A DNA stretch of 64,000 bases from an uncultured Burkholderiales bacterium (GCA_903932865.1 CAIZHQ010000014.1:186001-250000); one strand, 5' to 3'. Positions 36,936 to 46,189 are shown, counted from the first letter of the stretch. The notes: a model not told the origin generated them from the letters alone. Numbers and translations: made by a program.

Positions 36936-38096
36936 TCAGCGGTTCACATCAAACAGCACAGCACCCTTCTTGAGCGCGCTCTTGGCGATCACGCCCCGGT
37001 GGATCTCGCTGGTGCCGTCGTAGATGCGGTAAATGCGGGCATCGCGGTAATAGCGCTCGATGGACAGCTCCTTGCAAAAGCCCATGCCGCCAAACACCTG
37101 CACCGCACGGTCCACCACGCGACCCAGGGTCTCAGCCGCGTGCACTTTGACCATGGCAATCTGCTCGCGTGCGTCCATGCCTTGGTCCAACATCCAGGCG
37201 GCGTGGTAGACCATCCAGCGGGCGGCGTTGATCTCGATCACACTGTCCGCGATCATCTGCTGCACCATCTGGAAGTCACCGATCTTGGTGCCGAACTGCT
37301 TGCGCTCATTGGCCCAGTTCAGCATCAGCTCGCACACATGCGTGGCCTTGCCCACGGCGCGGGCGCCCACCTGGGCCAAGCGCACCACATTGAGCGCGCT
37401 CATGGCCAGCTTGAAGCCTTGGCCCGCTTCGCCCAGCAATGCGGCGTCTTCGAGTTGCACATTGTCGAAAAACAGCTCCAGGTGCGGCGTACCGCGCAGG
37501 CCCATCATCTTCTGGTCCTTGCCCACGGTGAAACCGGCCAAGCCTTTGTCGACCATGAACATACTGATTTCTTTTTCACCGGTCTTGGCCGACACCAAAA
37601 AGAAGTCACTCCACTCGCCATCGCTGATGAAGTGTTTGGTGCCGTTGAGCACCCAGCCTTTGTCGTTTTTCTTTGCGTTGGTTTTAATACCTGCGGCGTC
37701 CGAGCCTGCACCTGACTCGGTGATTGTGATGGCGCAGGTGCGTGTGCCGGCCACAGCAGGTTTGAGCCAGCGTTCCACTTGCTCACCCTTGCAATGCAGA
37801 AGCGGCTCGTACACGTTGCCAAAAGCACGGCGAATCAGGATGTCAGTCGTGTGGCCAAACTGCTCTTCGCACAGAATACGGTCCATGTTAGACAGGCCGC
37901 CACCGCCCAGCTCTGCGGGCATGTTCATGCCGTAGAGGCCCAGCGCCTTGGCTTTGTCGTGGATGGCCTGGGCTTTGAGCTTGTCCAGAAAACCTGTCTC
38001 CTCGACTTCGTCTTCGAGGGGCTGCAGTTCTTCGGCGATGAAACGTCTCACCGTTTCGATCATCATTTTTTGTTCTTCATTGAGGGAAAAATCCAT
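36936..38096 (-). CDS. Acyl-CoA dehydrogenase
   Basis: 386 residues, full-length for the family. FAD and substrate motifs are present: AITITESGAGSDAAG, NGTKHFISDGEWSD, ERKQFGTKIGDFQMVQ and QVFGGMGFCKELSIERYYRD. At the usual catalytic-base position the sequence reads RIYDGTSEIHR, so Asp360 replaces the common Glu; the family has members with the base elsewhere. It would introduce a 2,3-double bond into an acyl-CoA and pass electrons to ETF. It ends the minus-strand run that begins at 43247. Confidence 0.92.
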   Translation of the reverse strand: MDFSLNEEQKMMIETVRRFIAEELQPLEDEVEETGFLDKLKAQAIHDKAKALGLYGMNMPAELGGGGLSNMDRILCEEQFGHTTDILIRRAFGNVYEPLLHCKGEQVERWLKPAVAGTRTCAITITESGAGSDAAGIKTNAKKNDKGWVLNGTKHFISDGEWSDFFLVSAKTGEKEISMFMVDKGLAGFTVGKDQKMMGLRGTPHLELFFDNVQLEDAALLGEAGQGFKLAMSALNVVRLAQVGARAVGKATHVCELMLNWANERKQFGTKIGDFQMVQQMIADSVIEINAARWMVYHAAWMLDQGMDAREQIAMVKVHAAETLGRVVDRAVQVFGGMGFCKELSIERYYRDARIYRIYDGTSEIHRGVIAKSALKKGAVLFDVNR

Positions 38097-38117
38097 GTGA
38101 TGTCCTGTGTTTGAAAT

Positions 38118-38924
38118 TTATTCGGTGAAGGGGCGGCTCTTGGCCAGGCATTCGGCGGCCCAGTCTTGCTCCGAGGTGAGGGCTTCACGGCCGAGGTTCA
38201 CCACTTCGACGCTGATCGGCAAGTCCGAGGGCAGGGCGGCAAACAGGCCTTGCAAGTCAATCGTGCCGTCGCCAGGCAAAAGGCGTTCGCAACGGGCGGT
38301 GTGGATCATTTGTTCGATCGTGAAGTTCAAACCGCCCACTGCATCGCAAATTTGCGCGTAGTGAAGCAACTCACGCGGGATGGCGCGGATGTCTTCGAGT
38401 GAGGTGGTGGAGCGCCCAAAGTGCAGGGCATCGACCAGGATGCCCGCGTTGGCGGGCATGCTTGCGTTTTGCATGATGCGCAGCGCCGACTTGGCGTCTT
38501 TCACCGCTGTCCAGGGCATGAACTCCAAATCGGCCGTCATGCCAAAAGGCTTCATCACCTCGCACAGTCGGGCGTAGTTCTCTGTCAGGCGCGTTTCGTT
38601 GGTGTCGTCTCCGGCCACCAATATGGCCTTGGCCTTCAGAGCCGCGCCTGCGTCGTACAGTGCATCCCAGGTGTGCGGGTCGAACTGCTCGCCGATGCGG
38701 ATGATTTCCAGATCGAACACGCCCACGCCGGTGTCGCGTTGTGCAGCCAAGGTTTCGCGCAGGGCCTCTGGCTGGTTCAACAGGTGTTGCTGTTGTGCGC
38801 CGGGGGCGTTGGGCCACAGGCGCAGGCCCACAAAGTGGTAGCCGGTCTGCGCCGCGACGCTGATAGCTTCGGCGGGCGAGCAGCGGTGCGAGCCGAGGTA
38901 GGCGAGGGAGTAGATGCGTGACAT
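38118..38924 (-). CDS. Sugar-phosphate isomerase/epimerase-like TIM-barrel protein
   Basis: 268 residues of the AP-endonuclease-2/xylose-isomerase-like family. Candidate metal ligands are the Glu of DLEFMPWTAV, the Asp of ILVDALHFGRS, and the Glu of ISVEVVNLG at the end of the barrel. Such proteins isomerise, epimerise or dehydrate polyhydroxylated compounds; 3-dehydroshikimate dehydratases share the fold. It lies 6 bp after the KstD-NIPSNAP fusion gene, so it probably acts in the same pathway. Reaction not known. Confidence 0.8.
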   Translation of the reverse strand: MSRIYSLAYLGSHRCSPAEAISVAAQTGYHFVGLRLWPNAPGAQQQHLLNQPEALRETLAAQRDTGVGVFDLEIIRIGEQFDPHTWDALYDAGAALKAKAILVAGDDTNETRLTENYARLCEVMKPFGMTADLEFMPWTAVKDAKSALRIMQNASMPANAGILVDALHFGRSTTSLEDIRAIPRELLHYAQICDAVGGLNFTIEQMIHTARCERLLPGDGTIDLQGLFAALPSDLPISVEVVNLGREALTSEQDWAAECLAKSRPFTE

Positions 38925-38930
38925 GGCGGT

Positions 38931-41339
38931 TTATTTCAAAGGTGAGACAGCCGTGGGCATGGCGATGGTCGAGACCATGTTTGTGGTCAGTTGCGCTGGG
39001 CCGCCTTTGGGCGGCCAGATGCCTTGGGCCACCGACTCGCCACGGATCTGGCTGCGGGCGTTCAGGCTGTCGTAGGCCCAGATGTTGGTGAAGCGCAGTG
39101 GGCCGTCGATTGCCACCATCGCGATCACGCAAGGCGAGAGCTTGTCGCGTGCGGGCACGTATTGTTCCCACAGGTCGATGGTGGGTTGCACGCCGCCAGT
39201 CTTGATGCCGTAAGTGCGGATTTCATAGACCGGGCCTGTGATGCCGGATTCGGCGCTGGGTCGCACGGGTTTCATCCAGGGGAAGCCTTTGTAGCTGTGC
39301 TGCTCCAGCGTTTGATAAATCTCCCCACATCCAAAGGGGTTGGTGCTTTGTTGGGTGCGATCGCGCTCGGCCTGCAAGGCGTCGCGCGTGGTAAAGCCGC
39401 GCAACACGATCATCTGGTTGAGCACGCCAATGTCGGTGAACCAGCAGCCCAGTAATTCGCCTTGCGCTTCGGGGGCTGTGGCAAAGGCCTGCACATTCGT
39501 GGCGGCTAGGCCAGCGGTACCAAAGGGCAGGGTCATGGTGGCGAGTTCGTAGTGCATGGTGTTTTCTTTCGAGGTGTCGGTTGAAGTTGTTGTGATCGGG
39601 TATTCGCAGGTGGCGGCTGGGTCGCGGCCAGCTGCGTGGTGCGCGGCAATGAAGCCAAAAGTCATGGCCGGGCCGAGTGTGATGCCGCCGGCTGGGTAGT
39701 GGCCGCCCATCATGCTGCTCAGGTCATTGCCCCCGGCATACAGACCTGCAATGGCCCGGCCTTGGGCGTTGGTGACTTGCGCGTGGTCGTTCACGCGCAA
39801 ACCGGCAAAAGTGCCCAAGCTGCCCATGACGACTTTGACGGCATAAAAAGGGCCACGCTCGATGGGGCCCATGCAGGGGTTGCGCAGTCCGTATCGTGTG
39901 GCGTTGATCGCATCACCCTGGATGCGGTTGTAGGGCGTTTCGCCTTTGCCAAAGTCACGGTCTTTGCCGTCCTGCGCCTGGGCGTTGTAGCGCTGCACGG
40001 TGGCTTGCAGGGCCTGCGCATCGATGCCACAGGCCTGTGCCAGTTCAGCCAGAGACTGTCCGCGTTTCAGGTAAGCATTCTTCAGCCAGGGGCCGAGCGG
40101 CATGGGCGCCGGTTTGACCGCACCCAGGCCGAAGAAGCGGATGAAGTCGTGGTCGCAGACCAACCAGGCCACGGGTGGCTGACCGGTGGGTGTCGCGGCC
40201 AGCAGGTCCTGCATGAAGTCGTGGTACGAGTTGGCCTCGTTGGCAAAGCGCTGGCCTTGCGCCGTGACGGCAATCAGCCCGGGCTTGGCGCGCTCGATCA
40301 GGTGCGGAAAGTGCGCCACGCTGCCATCCTCGCGAGGCACCAACGACACGGGGGCCAGCGCTGCGGCTTGCACCAAATCGCCTGCCACCACGCCGCCTGC
40401 GGATTCGCCCAGGCGCAGGCCGTCGCCGGTGTTACCGGGGTTGCCTGCCGACCAGTGTTCGTGACCGGTGGGCGCGTGGGGCAGCAGTTGTTGTTTGCGG
40501 GCGGGGTCGTGCGGAAAGCCGCCTGTGGCCAGCACCACGCCGCAGCGGGCGTGGATGCTGACTTTTCCCTGAGGCATTTGGACCACAGCGCCTGTGACAC
40601 CCCCTCCGTTTTGCAGTAAACGCACGGCTGGGCTGTTCACGCGGATGTCCACCCCAAGGTCCAGCGCTGACTTGGCCAGTCCGCCAATCAAGGCATTGCC
40701 ATTGACCAGTCGCGTGCCACGGCCGTGCACCAACAGGTCACGTCCGTGGCGCAGCAGCAGTTTGGTGACGTACCAGAGCGAAGCTGGCTTGCGCAGCGCA
40801 TTCAAAAAGTGGCGCAGCTCCGCACCCGAGGCGATGCCCATGCCCCACAGCGTGGTTTCGTGCAAAGGTGGTTTGAGGTCGTGCAGGCACGCGCCCAACT
40901 GGCGGGCGTCAAACGGCGCTGCGCAGATCGAGCGGCCACCGGTGGCCGCATCGATGGTGTGGCCATGAAAGTCGGGAATCGCATTGCCGTCGATGAACTG
41001 CAGTGCGGTGTTCTTTCTGAAAAACTCGACCATGCGCGGGCCGTTCGTCAGGAAGGCCAGCGCCCGTGACTCGTCGAACTTCTCGCCCAGCTCGCGGCGC
41101 AGGTACGACAGCGGTTTTTCAATCCGCTCCAGCTGACCCGCTTCGACGGCCAGCGGGTTGCGCGGCACCCACATCCAGCCGCCCGACCAGGCGGTGGTGC
41201 CGCCGTAATGGGGATCTTTCTCGACCACGATGACTTTGAGACTCAGGTGGGCCGCAGTCACCGCCGCAGACAGGGCGCCGGCCCCAGAGCCGATCACCAG
41301 CAAGTCGCAGCTGTTCTCAGATGTCAAGCTCGAAGGCAT
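38931..41339 (-). CDS. KstD-like FAD dehydrogenase fused to a C-terminal NIPSNAP domain
   Basis: 802 residues from the ATG at 41339. Residues 1 to about 570 are a 3-ketosteroid-1-dehydrogenase/fumarate-reductase-type flavoprotein: LLVIGSGAGALSAAVTAA, YGGTTAWSGGWMW, FANEANSYHDF and MMGGHYPAGGITLGPA, where Tyr and Gly correspond to KstD active-site residues. A Thr/Ser-rich linker follows, then Met595 begins what looks like a complete NIPSNAP protein (HYELATMTLP, FTNIWAYDSLNARSQIRG). No stop lies between. The two paralogous flavoproteins in the window end where the linker begins, so this is a true gene fusion or a recent loss of a stop codon. Likely desaturates an oxo ring. Confidence 0.88.
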   Translation of the reverse strand: MPSSLTSENSCDLLVIGSGAGALSAAVTAAHLSLKVIVVEKDPHYGGTTAWSGGWMWVPRNPLAVEAGQLERIEKPLSYLRRELGEKFDESRALAFLTNGPRMVEFFRKNTALQFIDGNAIPDFHGHTIDAATGGRSICAAPFDARQLGACLHDLKPPLHETTLWGMGIASGAELRHFLNALRKPASLWYVTKLLLRHGRDLLVHGRGTRLVNGNALIGGLAKSALDLGVDIRVNSPAVRLLQNGGGVTGAVVQMPQGKVSIHARCGVVLATGGFPHDPARKQQLLPHAPTGHEHWSAGNPGNTGDGLRLGESAGGVVAGDLVQAAALAPVSLVPREDGSVAHFPHLIERAKPGLIAVTAQGQRFANEANSYHDFMQDLLAATPTGQPPVAWLVCDHDFIRFFGLGAVKPAPMPLGPWLKNAYLKRGQSLAELAQACGIDAQALQATVQRYNAQAQDGKDRDFGKGETPYNRIQGDAINATRYGLRNPCMGPIERGPFYAVKVVMGSLGTFAGLRVNDHAQVTNAQGRAIAGLYAGGNDLSSMMGGHYPAGGITLGPAMTFGFIAAHHAAGRDPAATCEYPITTTSTDTSKENTMHYELATMTLPFGTAGLAATNVQAFATAPEAQGELLGCWFTDIGVLNQMIVLRGFTTRDALQAERDRTQQSTNPFGCGEIYQTLEQHSYKGFPWMKPVRPSAESGITGPVYEIRTYGIKTGGVQPTIDLWEQYVPARDKLSPCVIAMVAIDGPLRFTNIWAYDSLNARSQIRGESVAQGIWPPKGGPAQLTTNMVSTIAMPTAVSPLK

Positions 41340-41355
41340 GGTCAATCCGCTGGGA

Positions 41356-42189
41356 TCAGAGCGCGTAAATCGGCTTGCGCCCATCGGTGGGTGCTGCGTT
41401 GCCGACCTCCGCGGTCAGGCTGAAAAAGGGCGATGCACCGCTGGACGCGGCCAACTGTTGCGCGATGTTGATCAGTTCGGGCGCGAGGGCTTGCATTTTT
41501 TCGGGCGTGAAGCGCACCGTGGGGCCTGCAATCGTCAGCACGCCAAATGCGGGCTGACCGGCAAAGCGCACAGGCGCTGACATGGCCGACAAACCAATGC
41601 TGTAGGTGTCGGTCGTCATGCTGTAGCCTCGCGCGCGGGTTTGGGTCACGGCGTCCATCACGGCTTGCAAGCTGGTCGGGGCAGCGGGGCCGAATTGTTC
41701 AGCTGAGCCCAAGCCTTGTTTGGCCACCAGCGCCAGGGCCGTGTCATCACTGAGCGTAGAGAGCAAGGCCCAGCCTGACGACGAGCAGGACAAGCGGGCA
41801 TCGCTGCCCATGTCGGGGTCGTAGCGCAGACCTTGGCGAGCACCTTGGGCACGGGCCACCCAAGTCAGGCGTTCGCCATCCACCACCGACAGGCGAACCA
41901 GCTCGCCCGAAACCTCGGCCAAGCGGTTGAGCAGCGGTTGTGCAATGTCGACGATGCCGCTGTTGCTGAGGTAGCTCAGCCCCATGGACACCAGCTTGGT
42001 GGTCAGCAGGTAGTCGCCGTGGCCGCGTGTCTGGCGCACATAGCCCAGGCGTACCAAGTCGGTCAGCAAGCGGTGCGTGCCGCTGCGGGGAATATCGAGC
42101 CGATCGGCAATGGCAGCGAGCTCCAGTCCTTCACCGTATTGCGAGAGCAACTCGAGAATGCCCAGGGTTCTTTCCAGGACGCCGCTCAT
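41356..42189 (-). CDS. IclR-family transcriptional regulator
   Basis: 277 residues from the ATG at 42189, which overlaps the stop of the preceding oxidoreductase by 4 bp; the longer open frame reads into that gene and is rejected. The winged helix is LERTLGILELLSQYGEGLELAAIADRLDIPRSGTHRLL, and the effector domain contains RQGLRYDPDMGSDARLSCSSSGWALL. IclR proteins often control aromatic acid catabolism. Two IclR-box-like palindromes lie in the divergent gap at 43299-43331, beyond its own cotranscribed upstream gene. Confidence 0.92.
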   Translation of the reverse strand: MSGVLERTLGILELLSQYGEGLELAAIADRLDIPRSGTHRLLTDLVRLGYVRQTRGHGDYLLTTKLVSMGLSYLSNSGIVDIAQPLLNRLAEVSGELVRLSVVDGERLTWVARAQGARQGLRYDPDMGSDARLSCSSSGWALLSTLSDDTALALVAKQGLGSAEQFGPAAPTSLQAVMDAVTQTRARGYSMTTDTYSIGLSAMSAPVRFAGQPAFGVLTIAGPTVRFTPEKMQALAPELINIAQQLAASSGASPFFSLTAEVGNAAPTDGRKPIYAL

Positions 42190-43247
42190 GTGTGTTTCCC
42201 AGATGACGTGAAGGTCGGGCAGGTTTGACGTTGACCGTTGCGGGCCGCCTGCAGCAAGGCCAAAGTGGCTTGCAGGGTGCGCCATCCGTCCAGGGCCGAG
42301 CAGATTGGCTGTTCGCGCCGCTCTGCCACAGCGCGGAAATGACGCAGCTGTTGCACGTACACGTCGACCTCGTGTACCCGACTTTGCTCGCGCATCATTT
42401 CGTGGTGCCAGTGGCGCTCGCCCTCGTAGCGCCACAGCGCCAGATCGGGCAGTGACAGCGAGCCTTGCGTGCCCGACAAAAAGTGCGACTGCACGTTTTG
42501 ACGCGGGTATTGGCTTTGCTCGCCCGCACAAAAATCCCAGCACCAGGGAGACACTGTCGTGTCTGATACCGTCATCACGGCTTGCGTGCCCGATGCAAAT
42601 TCGAACAGGGCCGTACCGGTGTCTTCTACTTCAAAACCCCGCACGGCGCTGGACAGGCAGCCATGCACCGCGCGCACGTCGCCGAGCAAAAACACCAGCA
42701 TGTCGATGTCGTGGATCAGGTTGATCAGCACCGGTCCCCCGCCGGCTTGGCGACGCCAGGCCACATCAAAGTATGCAGAGGGTTTATAAAAGTTGGCCAT
42801 GACGTTGGCGCTGAGCACCTGGCCCAAGCGTCCGTCCGCCACGATTTGGCGAGCCCTTTGCAAAATCGGGTTGTGTCGGCGGTGGTGACCCACCAGCACC
42901 GGCACGCCGGTGTCTTGTTCGAGCTGGATCAGCAGCTCGGCGGCGGCCAGCGTGTCGGTCACCGGCTTTTCAATCAGTACCGCGGTGTCGCTTGCCATGC
43001 AGTCGGCCGCCACCTCCACATGCGCGGCATTGGGGGTGGCGATCACCACGCCCTGAGGGCGGGTGGCTTCCAGCAAACTTTGGTGGTTTTCAAAAACGGG
43101 GATGTTCTGTTCGGCGCACCACTGGCGCCCGGCCTCGCCCGGCTCGGCCACGCCCACCAGAGCGAACTCGGGTGTTTTCAGGATGCGCTCGATGTGCGTC
43201 CGGCCAATCACGCCAGCGCCAATCACGGCCAGAGGGAACTTTTGCAT
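42186..43247 (-). CDS. Gfo/Idh/MocA-family oxidoreductase
   Basis: 353 residues from the ATG at 43247. The Rossmann motif is LAVIGAGVIGRTHIERIL, with EKPVTDT (the conserved Lys of the family) and the substrate-domain signature GGGPVLINLIHDIDML that carries the His/Asp catalytic pair. Members are NAD(P)-dependent dehydrogenases of sugars, inositols and related cyclic polyols. It is the first gene of the minus-strand operon (oxidoreductase, IclR, KstD-NIPSNAP, TIM barrel, acyl-CoA dehydrogenase) and diverges from an AroE-like gene. A cyclitol or hydroaromatic substrate would fit. Confidence 0.88.
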   Translation of the reverse strand: MQKFPLAVIGAGVIGRTHIERILKTPEFALVGVAEPGEAGRQWCAEQNIPVFENHQSLLEATRPQGVVIATPNAAHVEVAADCMASDTAVLIEKPVTDTLAAAELLIQLEQDTGVPVLVGHHRRHNPILQRARQIVADGRLGQVLSANVMANFYKPSAYFDVAWRRQAGGGPVLINLIHDIDMLVFLLGDVRAVHGCLSSAVRGFEVEDTGTALFEFASGTQAVMTVSDTTVSPWCWDFCAGEQSQYPRQNVQSHFLSGTQGSLSLPDLALWRYEGERHWHHEMMREQSRVHEVDVYVQQLRHFRAVAERREQPICSALDGWRTLQATLALLQAARNGQRQTCPTFTSSGKHT

Positions 43248-43298
43248 GGGGCTTTGCAGGTTGGCAAGGGGGGTCAATGGCGCAAGTATATTGATTTT

Positions 43299-43331
43299 CG
43301 GAAATAAATTCAAAAATGGAATTTAATTCCG
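43299..43331. promoter_or_regulatory. Two IclR-box-like palindromes in a divergent promoter region
   Basis: TGGAATTTAATTCCG (43317-43331) has GGAAT/ATTCC arms, and CGGAAATAAATTCA (43299-43312) is a less perfect second copy 18 bp away. Both resemble the E. coli IclR consensus TGGAAATNATTTCCA. They lie between the Gfo/Idh gene (start 43247) and the AroE-like gene (start 43353), where the IclR protein encoded in this operon could control both directions. Confidence 0.5.
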
Positions 43332-43352
43332 TTTTTATGTATCATCGCGGCC

Positions 43353-44159
43353 ATGAACACGAATAAGCCCTTGACTCTGGACGGTGCTTCGCGCATCCAT
43401 TTCATCGTCGGCGATCCGATTGCCCAGGTCAAATCGCCTGCGGGCGTGAGCCAGTCTTTTCAGGATGCGGGGCTGAACGCCTTGTGTATCCCGGCCCATG
43501 TGGCGTCGGCCGATCTGGCGGCGTGGACTGCGGGCGTGTCCTTGAGCAAAAACGTGGACGGCATCATCGTGACGGTGCCGCACAAGTTTGCTTACTTTGA
43601 CTTGTGCGCCACCACTTCTGAGCGCGGCGCGTTTTTGAAATCCATCAACACCTTGCGCCGCAATGCCGATGGCTCTTGGCATGGCGACATGTTTGATGGC
43701 CAAGCCTATGTGCAGGCCTTGGCTTTGAAAGGCCTCAAGCTTGCGGGCCACAAAGCCTTGTTGGTGGGCGCAGGCGGTGCCGGTTCGGCCATCGCGTATT
43801 CACTGGCAACAGGCGGTTTGCGCGAACTGGCCATCCATGACCAAGACACGGCGCGCCGCGATGCCTTGATGCAGCGCCTGGCCTCGCTGGGCCAGTGCAG
43901 CGTGGTCGCAGGCAGCAGCGACCCGACAGGCTTTGACATCGCCATCAACGCCACGCCGATCGGCATGAAAGAGGGCGATCCGCACCCGATTGATGCTTCG
44001 AAGTTCAAACCGGACATGTTTGTCGGTTGCGTGATCACCGCGCCCGCTGTGCCTCCGATGATTGCCGCAGCCCGTGCAATGGGTTGCAACACCCTGACGG
44101 GTACAGAGATGTTTGCCCAAGTCAAAGACCTGATGGTCGAATTTTTGATGCGGAAATGA
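43353..44159 (+). CDS. Shikimate/quinate dehydrogenase-family protein (NAD-type AroE paralogue, copy 2)
   Basis: 268 residues. The AroE fold is clear, with catalytic Lys78 in VTVPHKFAYF and Asp115 in GDMFDGQAY, and GAGGAGSA opening the nucleotide domain. After strand 2 the sequence is IHDQDTARRD rather than NRT, so an acidic residue should repel NADP phosphate and favour NAD. That is usual in catabolic quinate/shikimate dehydrogenases. It is followed 1 bp later by a KstD-like flavoprotein, suggesting consecutive oxidation of one cyclic substrate. Confidence 0.87.
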   Translation: MNTNKPLTLDGASRIHFIVGDPIAQVKSPAGVSQSFQDAGLNALCIPAHVASADLAAWTAGVSLSKNVDGIIVTVPHKFAYFDLCATTSERGAFLKSINTLRRNADGSWHGDMFDGQAYVQALALKGLKLAGHKALLVGAGGAGSAIAYSLATGGLRELAIHDQDTARRDALMQRLASLGQCSVVAGSSDPTGFDIAINATPIGMKEGDPHPIDASKFKPDMFVGCVITAPAVPPMIAAARAMGCNTLTGTEMFAQVKDLMVEFLMRK

Positions 44160-44160
44160 G

Positions 44161-45882
44161 ATGCAAGTTCTGAGGAACGGTCTGGAGGGCTTGCAAGACG
44201 GCACCGAGTTTGACTTGGTGGTCATCGGTGCGGGCGGCGCGGGCTTGACGGCGGCGCTGTTTGCCGCCTTGGATGGCGCCAAAGTGCTGGTGGTCGAACG
44301 CACCGAAAGGGTCGGCGGCACCACCGCCTGGTCCGCCGGAACCACTTGGGTGCCGGGCACGCACCACGCGGCCCAAGTCAACCCGAGCGACACCTTGGCC
44401 GATGTGACGACTTACCTGAACCATGCTGTGGGCACACAAGCGCCTGCGGCTTTGCGAGACGCCTTCCTGAAGAACGGTCCCGATGCAGTGGCCAAAATGG
44501 AAGCGCAGTCCTCGGTGAAGTTCCGGCCTTACCCCAAGCACCCGGACTACATCAGCGATTTGCCCGGCTCGACCTTGAACGGTCGGGCACTGGAGCCGGT
44601 GCCGTTTGATGGCCGTTTGTTGGGGGACTTGTTCCCACTGTTGCGCCCACCCATCCCAGAATTTACCGTGCTGAGCGGCATGATGGTGGACCGCACTGAC
44701 ATCAACCATTTGCTGGCCATGACGAAGTCCTGGGTCTCGCTCAAGCATTCGGTTCGCATCGTGTTGCGCCATTTGGGTGACCGCCTGCGCCATGCGCGCG
44801 GCACCCGCCTGGTGATGGGCAATGCCTTGGTGGGGCGTTTGTTGCATTCCTTGTCTAAACACAACAAGGTCACCCTGGCGCTGCAAACTTCGGTGGATTC
44901 GTTGGAGCGCGATGTAAGCGGCCGAGTGGTGGCGGTGCGACTGAGCAGCGCCACCGGCAACGCCCGCGTGCTCGCCAAAAAAGGTGTGGTGTTGGCCAGT
45001 GGCGGTTTCAACCGCGACCCGGTTTTGCGTGCAGAAAAATTGCCCGGTATTCCTGCTGAGTGGTGTCCCGCTCCACCTGGCCACACTGGCGAGGCATTGG
45101 CCTTGGCACGTGGCTTAGGTGCTGTGGAAGGTCAGGGCGCACAAAGCCCCGCTTTCTGGGCACCGGTGTCTTTGCGCAAGCGTTCCGATGGCAGCACTGC
45201 GGTGTTTCCGCATTTCGTGATGGACCGCGCCAAGCCCGGCATGATCACCGTCAACCAGGCGGGTGAGCGCTTTGTGAATGAAAGCACTTCTTACCATCTG
45301 TTTGCGCTGGGTATGCAAGCGGCCCAAAAAGCCGTGCCCGCTTATTTGATAGCCGATGCCAAAGCCCTGCGCCAATACGGCATGGGCATGGTGCGACCGG
45401 GTGGCAAAGGCTTGGCACCTTTCTTGGCCGATGGTTACCTGACCGAAGGCAACAGCGTGCAAGAGTTGGCGGACAAGCTGTGTATTTCGGCAGACGGTTT
45501 GGCCCAATCGGTTGCCAATAACAATGCCTTCGCGCGAGCGGGGGTGGACACCCAGTTCCAGCGCGGCGTGACGGCCTACCAGCAGAACATCGGCGATGCC
45601 GCCGCCGGTGGCCTTAACGCCAACTTGGGCGACATCAGCCAAGGCCCCTATTACGCCGTCAAGCTCTACCCAGGTGACATTGGCGCAGCGCAAGGCTTGC
45701 AGACCAATGAACATGCCCAGGTGCTCAACGCACAAGGCCAATCCATCGCCGGTTTGTACGCGGTGGGCAATGACATGAATTCCATCATGGGCGGTGTCTA
45801 CCCAGCGCCCGGTATCACCATTGGCCCGGCTTTGGTTTTTGCCAGCCTGGCTGTGAAAAATGCACTGGCAGACGCCTCATGA
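44161..45882 (+). CDS. KstD-like FAD-dependent dehydrogenase (copy 2)
   Basis: 573 residues. The FAD fold opens with DLVVIGAGGAGLTAALFAAL and RVGGTTAWSAGTTWVPG; FVNESTSYHLF and IMGGVYPAPGITIGPA are the KstD/fumarate-reductase signatures containing the Tyr and Gly active-site positions. It has no signal peptide or heme site, so it is not a respiratory fumarate reductase. By analogy it would desaturate a ring next to a keto group. It starts 1 bp after the AroE-like gene. The substrate is unknown, and a steroid is unlikely given the hydroaromatic context. Confidence 0.88.
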   Translation: MQVLRNGLEGLQDGTEFDLVVIGAGGAGLTAALFAALDGAKVLVVERTERVGGTTAWSAGTTWVPGTHHAAQVNPSDTLADVTTYLNHAVGTQAPAALRDAFLKNGPDAVAKMEAQSSVKFRPYPKHPDYISDLPGSTLNGRALEPVPFDGRLLGDLFPLLRPPIPEFTVLSGMMVDRTDINHLLAMTKSWVSLKHSVRIVLRHLGDRLRHARGTRLVMGNALVGRLLHSLSKHNKVTLALQTSVDSLERDVSGRVVAVRLSSATGNARVLAKKGVVLASGGFNRDPVLRAEKLPGIPAEWCPAPPGHTGEALALARGLGAVEGQGAQSPAFWAPVSLRKRSDGSTAVFPHFVMDRAKPGMITVNQAGERFVNESTSYHLFALGMQAAQKAVPAYLIADAKALRQYGMGMVRPGGKGLAPFLADGYLTEGNSVQELADKLCISADGLAQSVANNNAFARAGVDTQFQRGVTAYQQNIGDAAAGGLNANLGDISQGPYYAVKLYPGDIGAAQGLQTNEHAQVLNAQGQSIAGLYAVGNDMNSIMGGVYPAPGITIGPALVFASLAVKNALADAS

Positions 45883-46189
45883 GCAAGAGCACGAAATGTC
45901 CTGTTCATGGTGTGACTCGTCGTGTCCCAGTGGCATGGGCGTTGTCAAAATTTGACGGTTGCAAGACCTCTGGATTGAGGCCTCTGAATAGATCAGCGTT
46001 TACCCTTGATGCGTTCGTTTGTCGAACGGTTTCTAATAGGTGAACCGTACTTTTTTTAGGGTTTGTATGGATCGAAATATGGATGGGCCCTTTAAAAGTG
46101 CATTGACCTGAGGGTTCTGCACAAGCGTGAAACCCATGAGTCCGGGTGATTGGACTTGAGTCTTTTTTATGAAACTTGATGGAGACAAA
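45883..46189. other. Non-coding gap upstream of the TctCBA operon
   Basis: 307 bp without a credible gene. It holds a symmetric CGTTCG-TTTGT-CGAACG sequence at 46012-46028 that could be an operator or stem-loop, and an AT-rich stretch before the Bug gene. No convincing -35/-10 pair could be fixed by eye. The Bug gene's GGAG is at 46181-46184. Confidence 0.5.

Noticed and set aside
39636..40619. A 327-residue plus-strand open frame within the KstD-NIPSNAP gene
   Set aside because: It is the complement of well-conserved flavoprotein sequence; no start signal or domain is seen.
38931..45882. Reading the KstD-like proteins as true steroid dehydrogenases
   Set aside because: No other steroid-catabolic genes (kshA, hsaC, kstR) occur in the window, while hydroaromatic and aromatic acid genes surround them.
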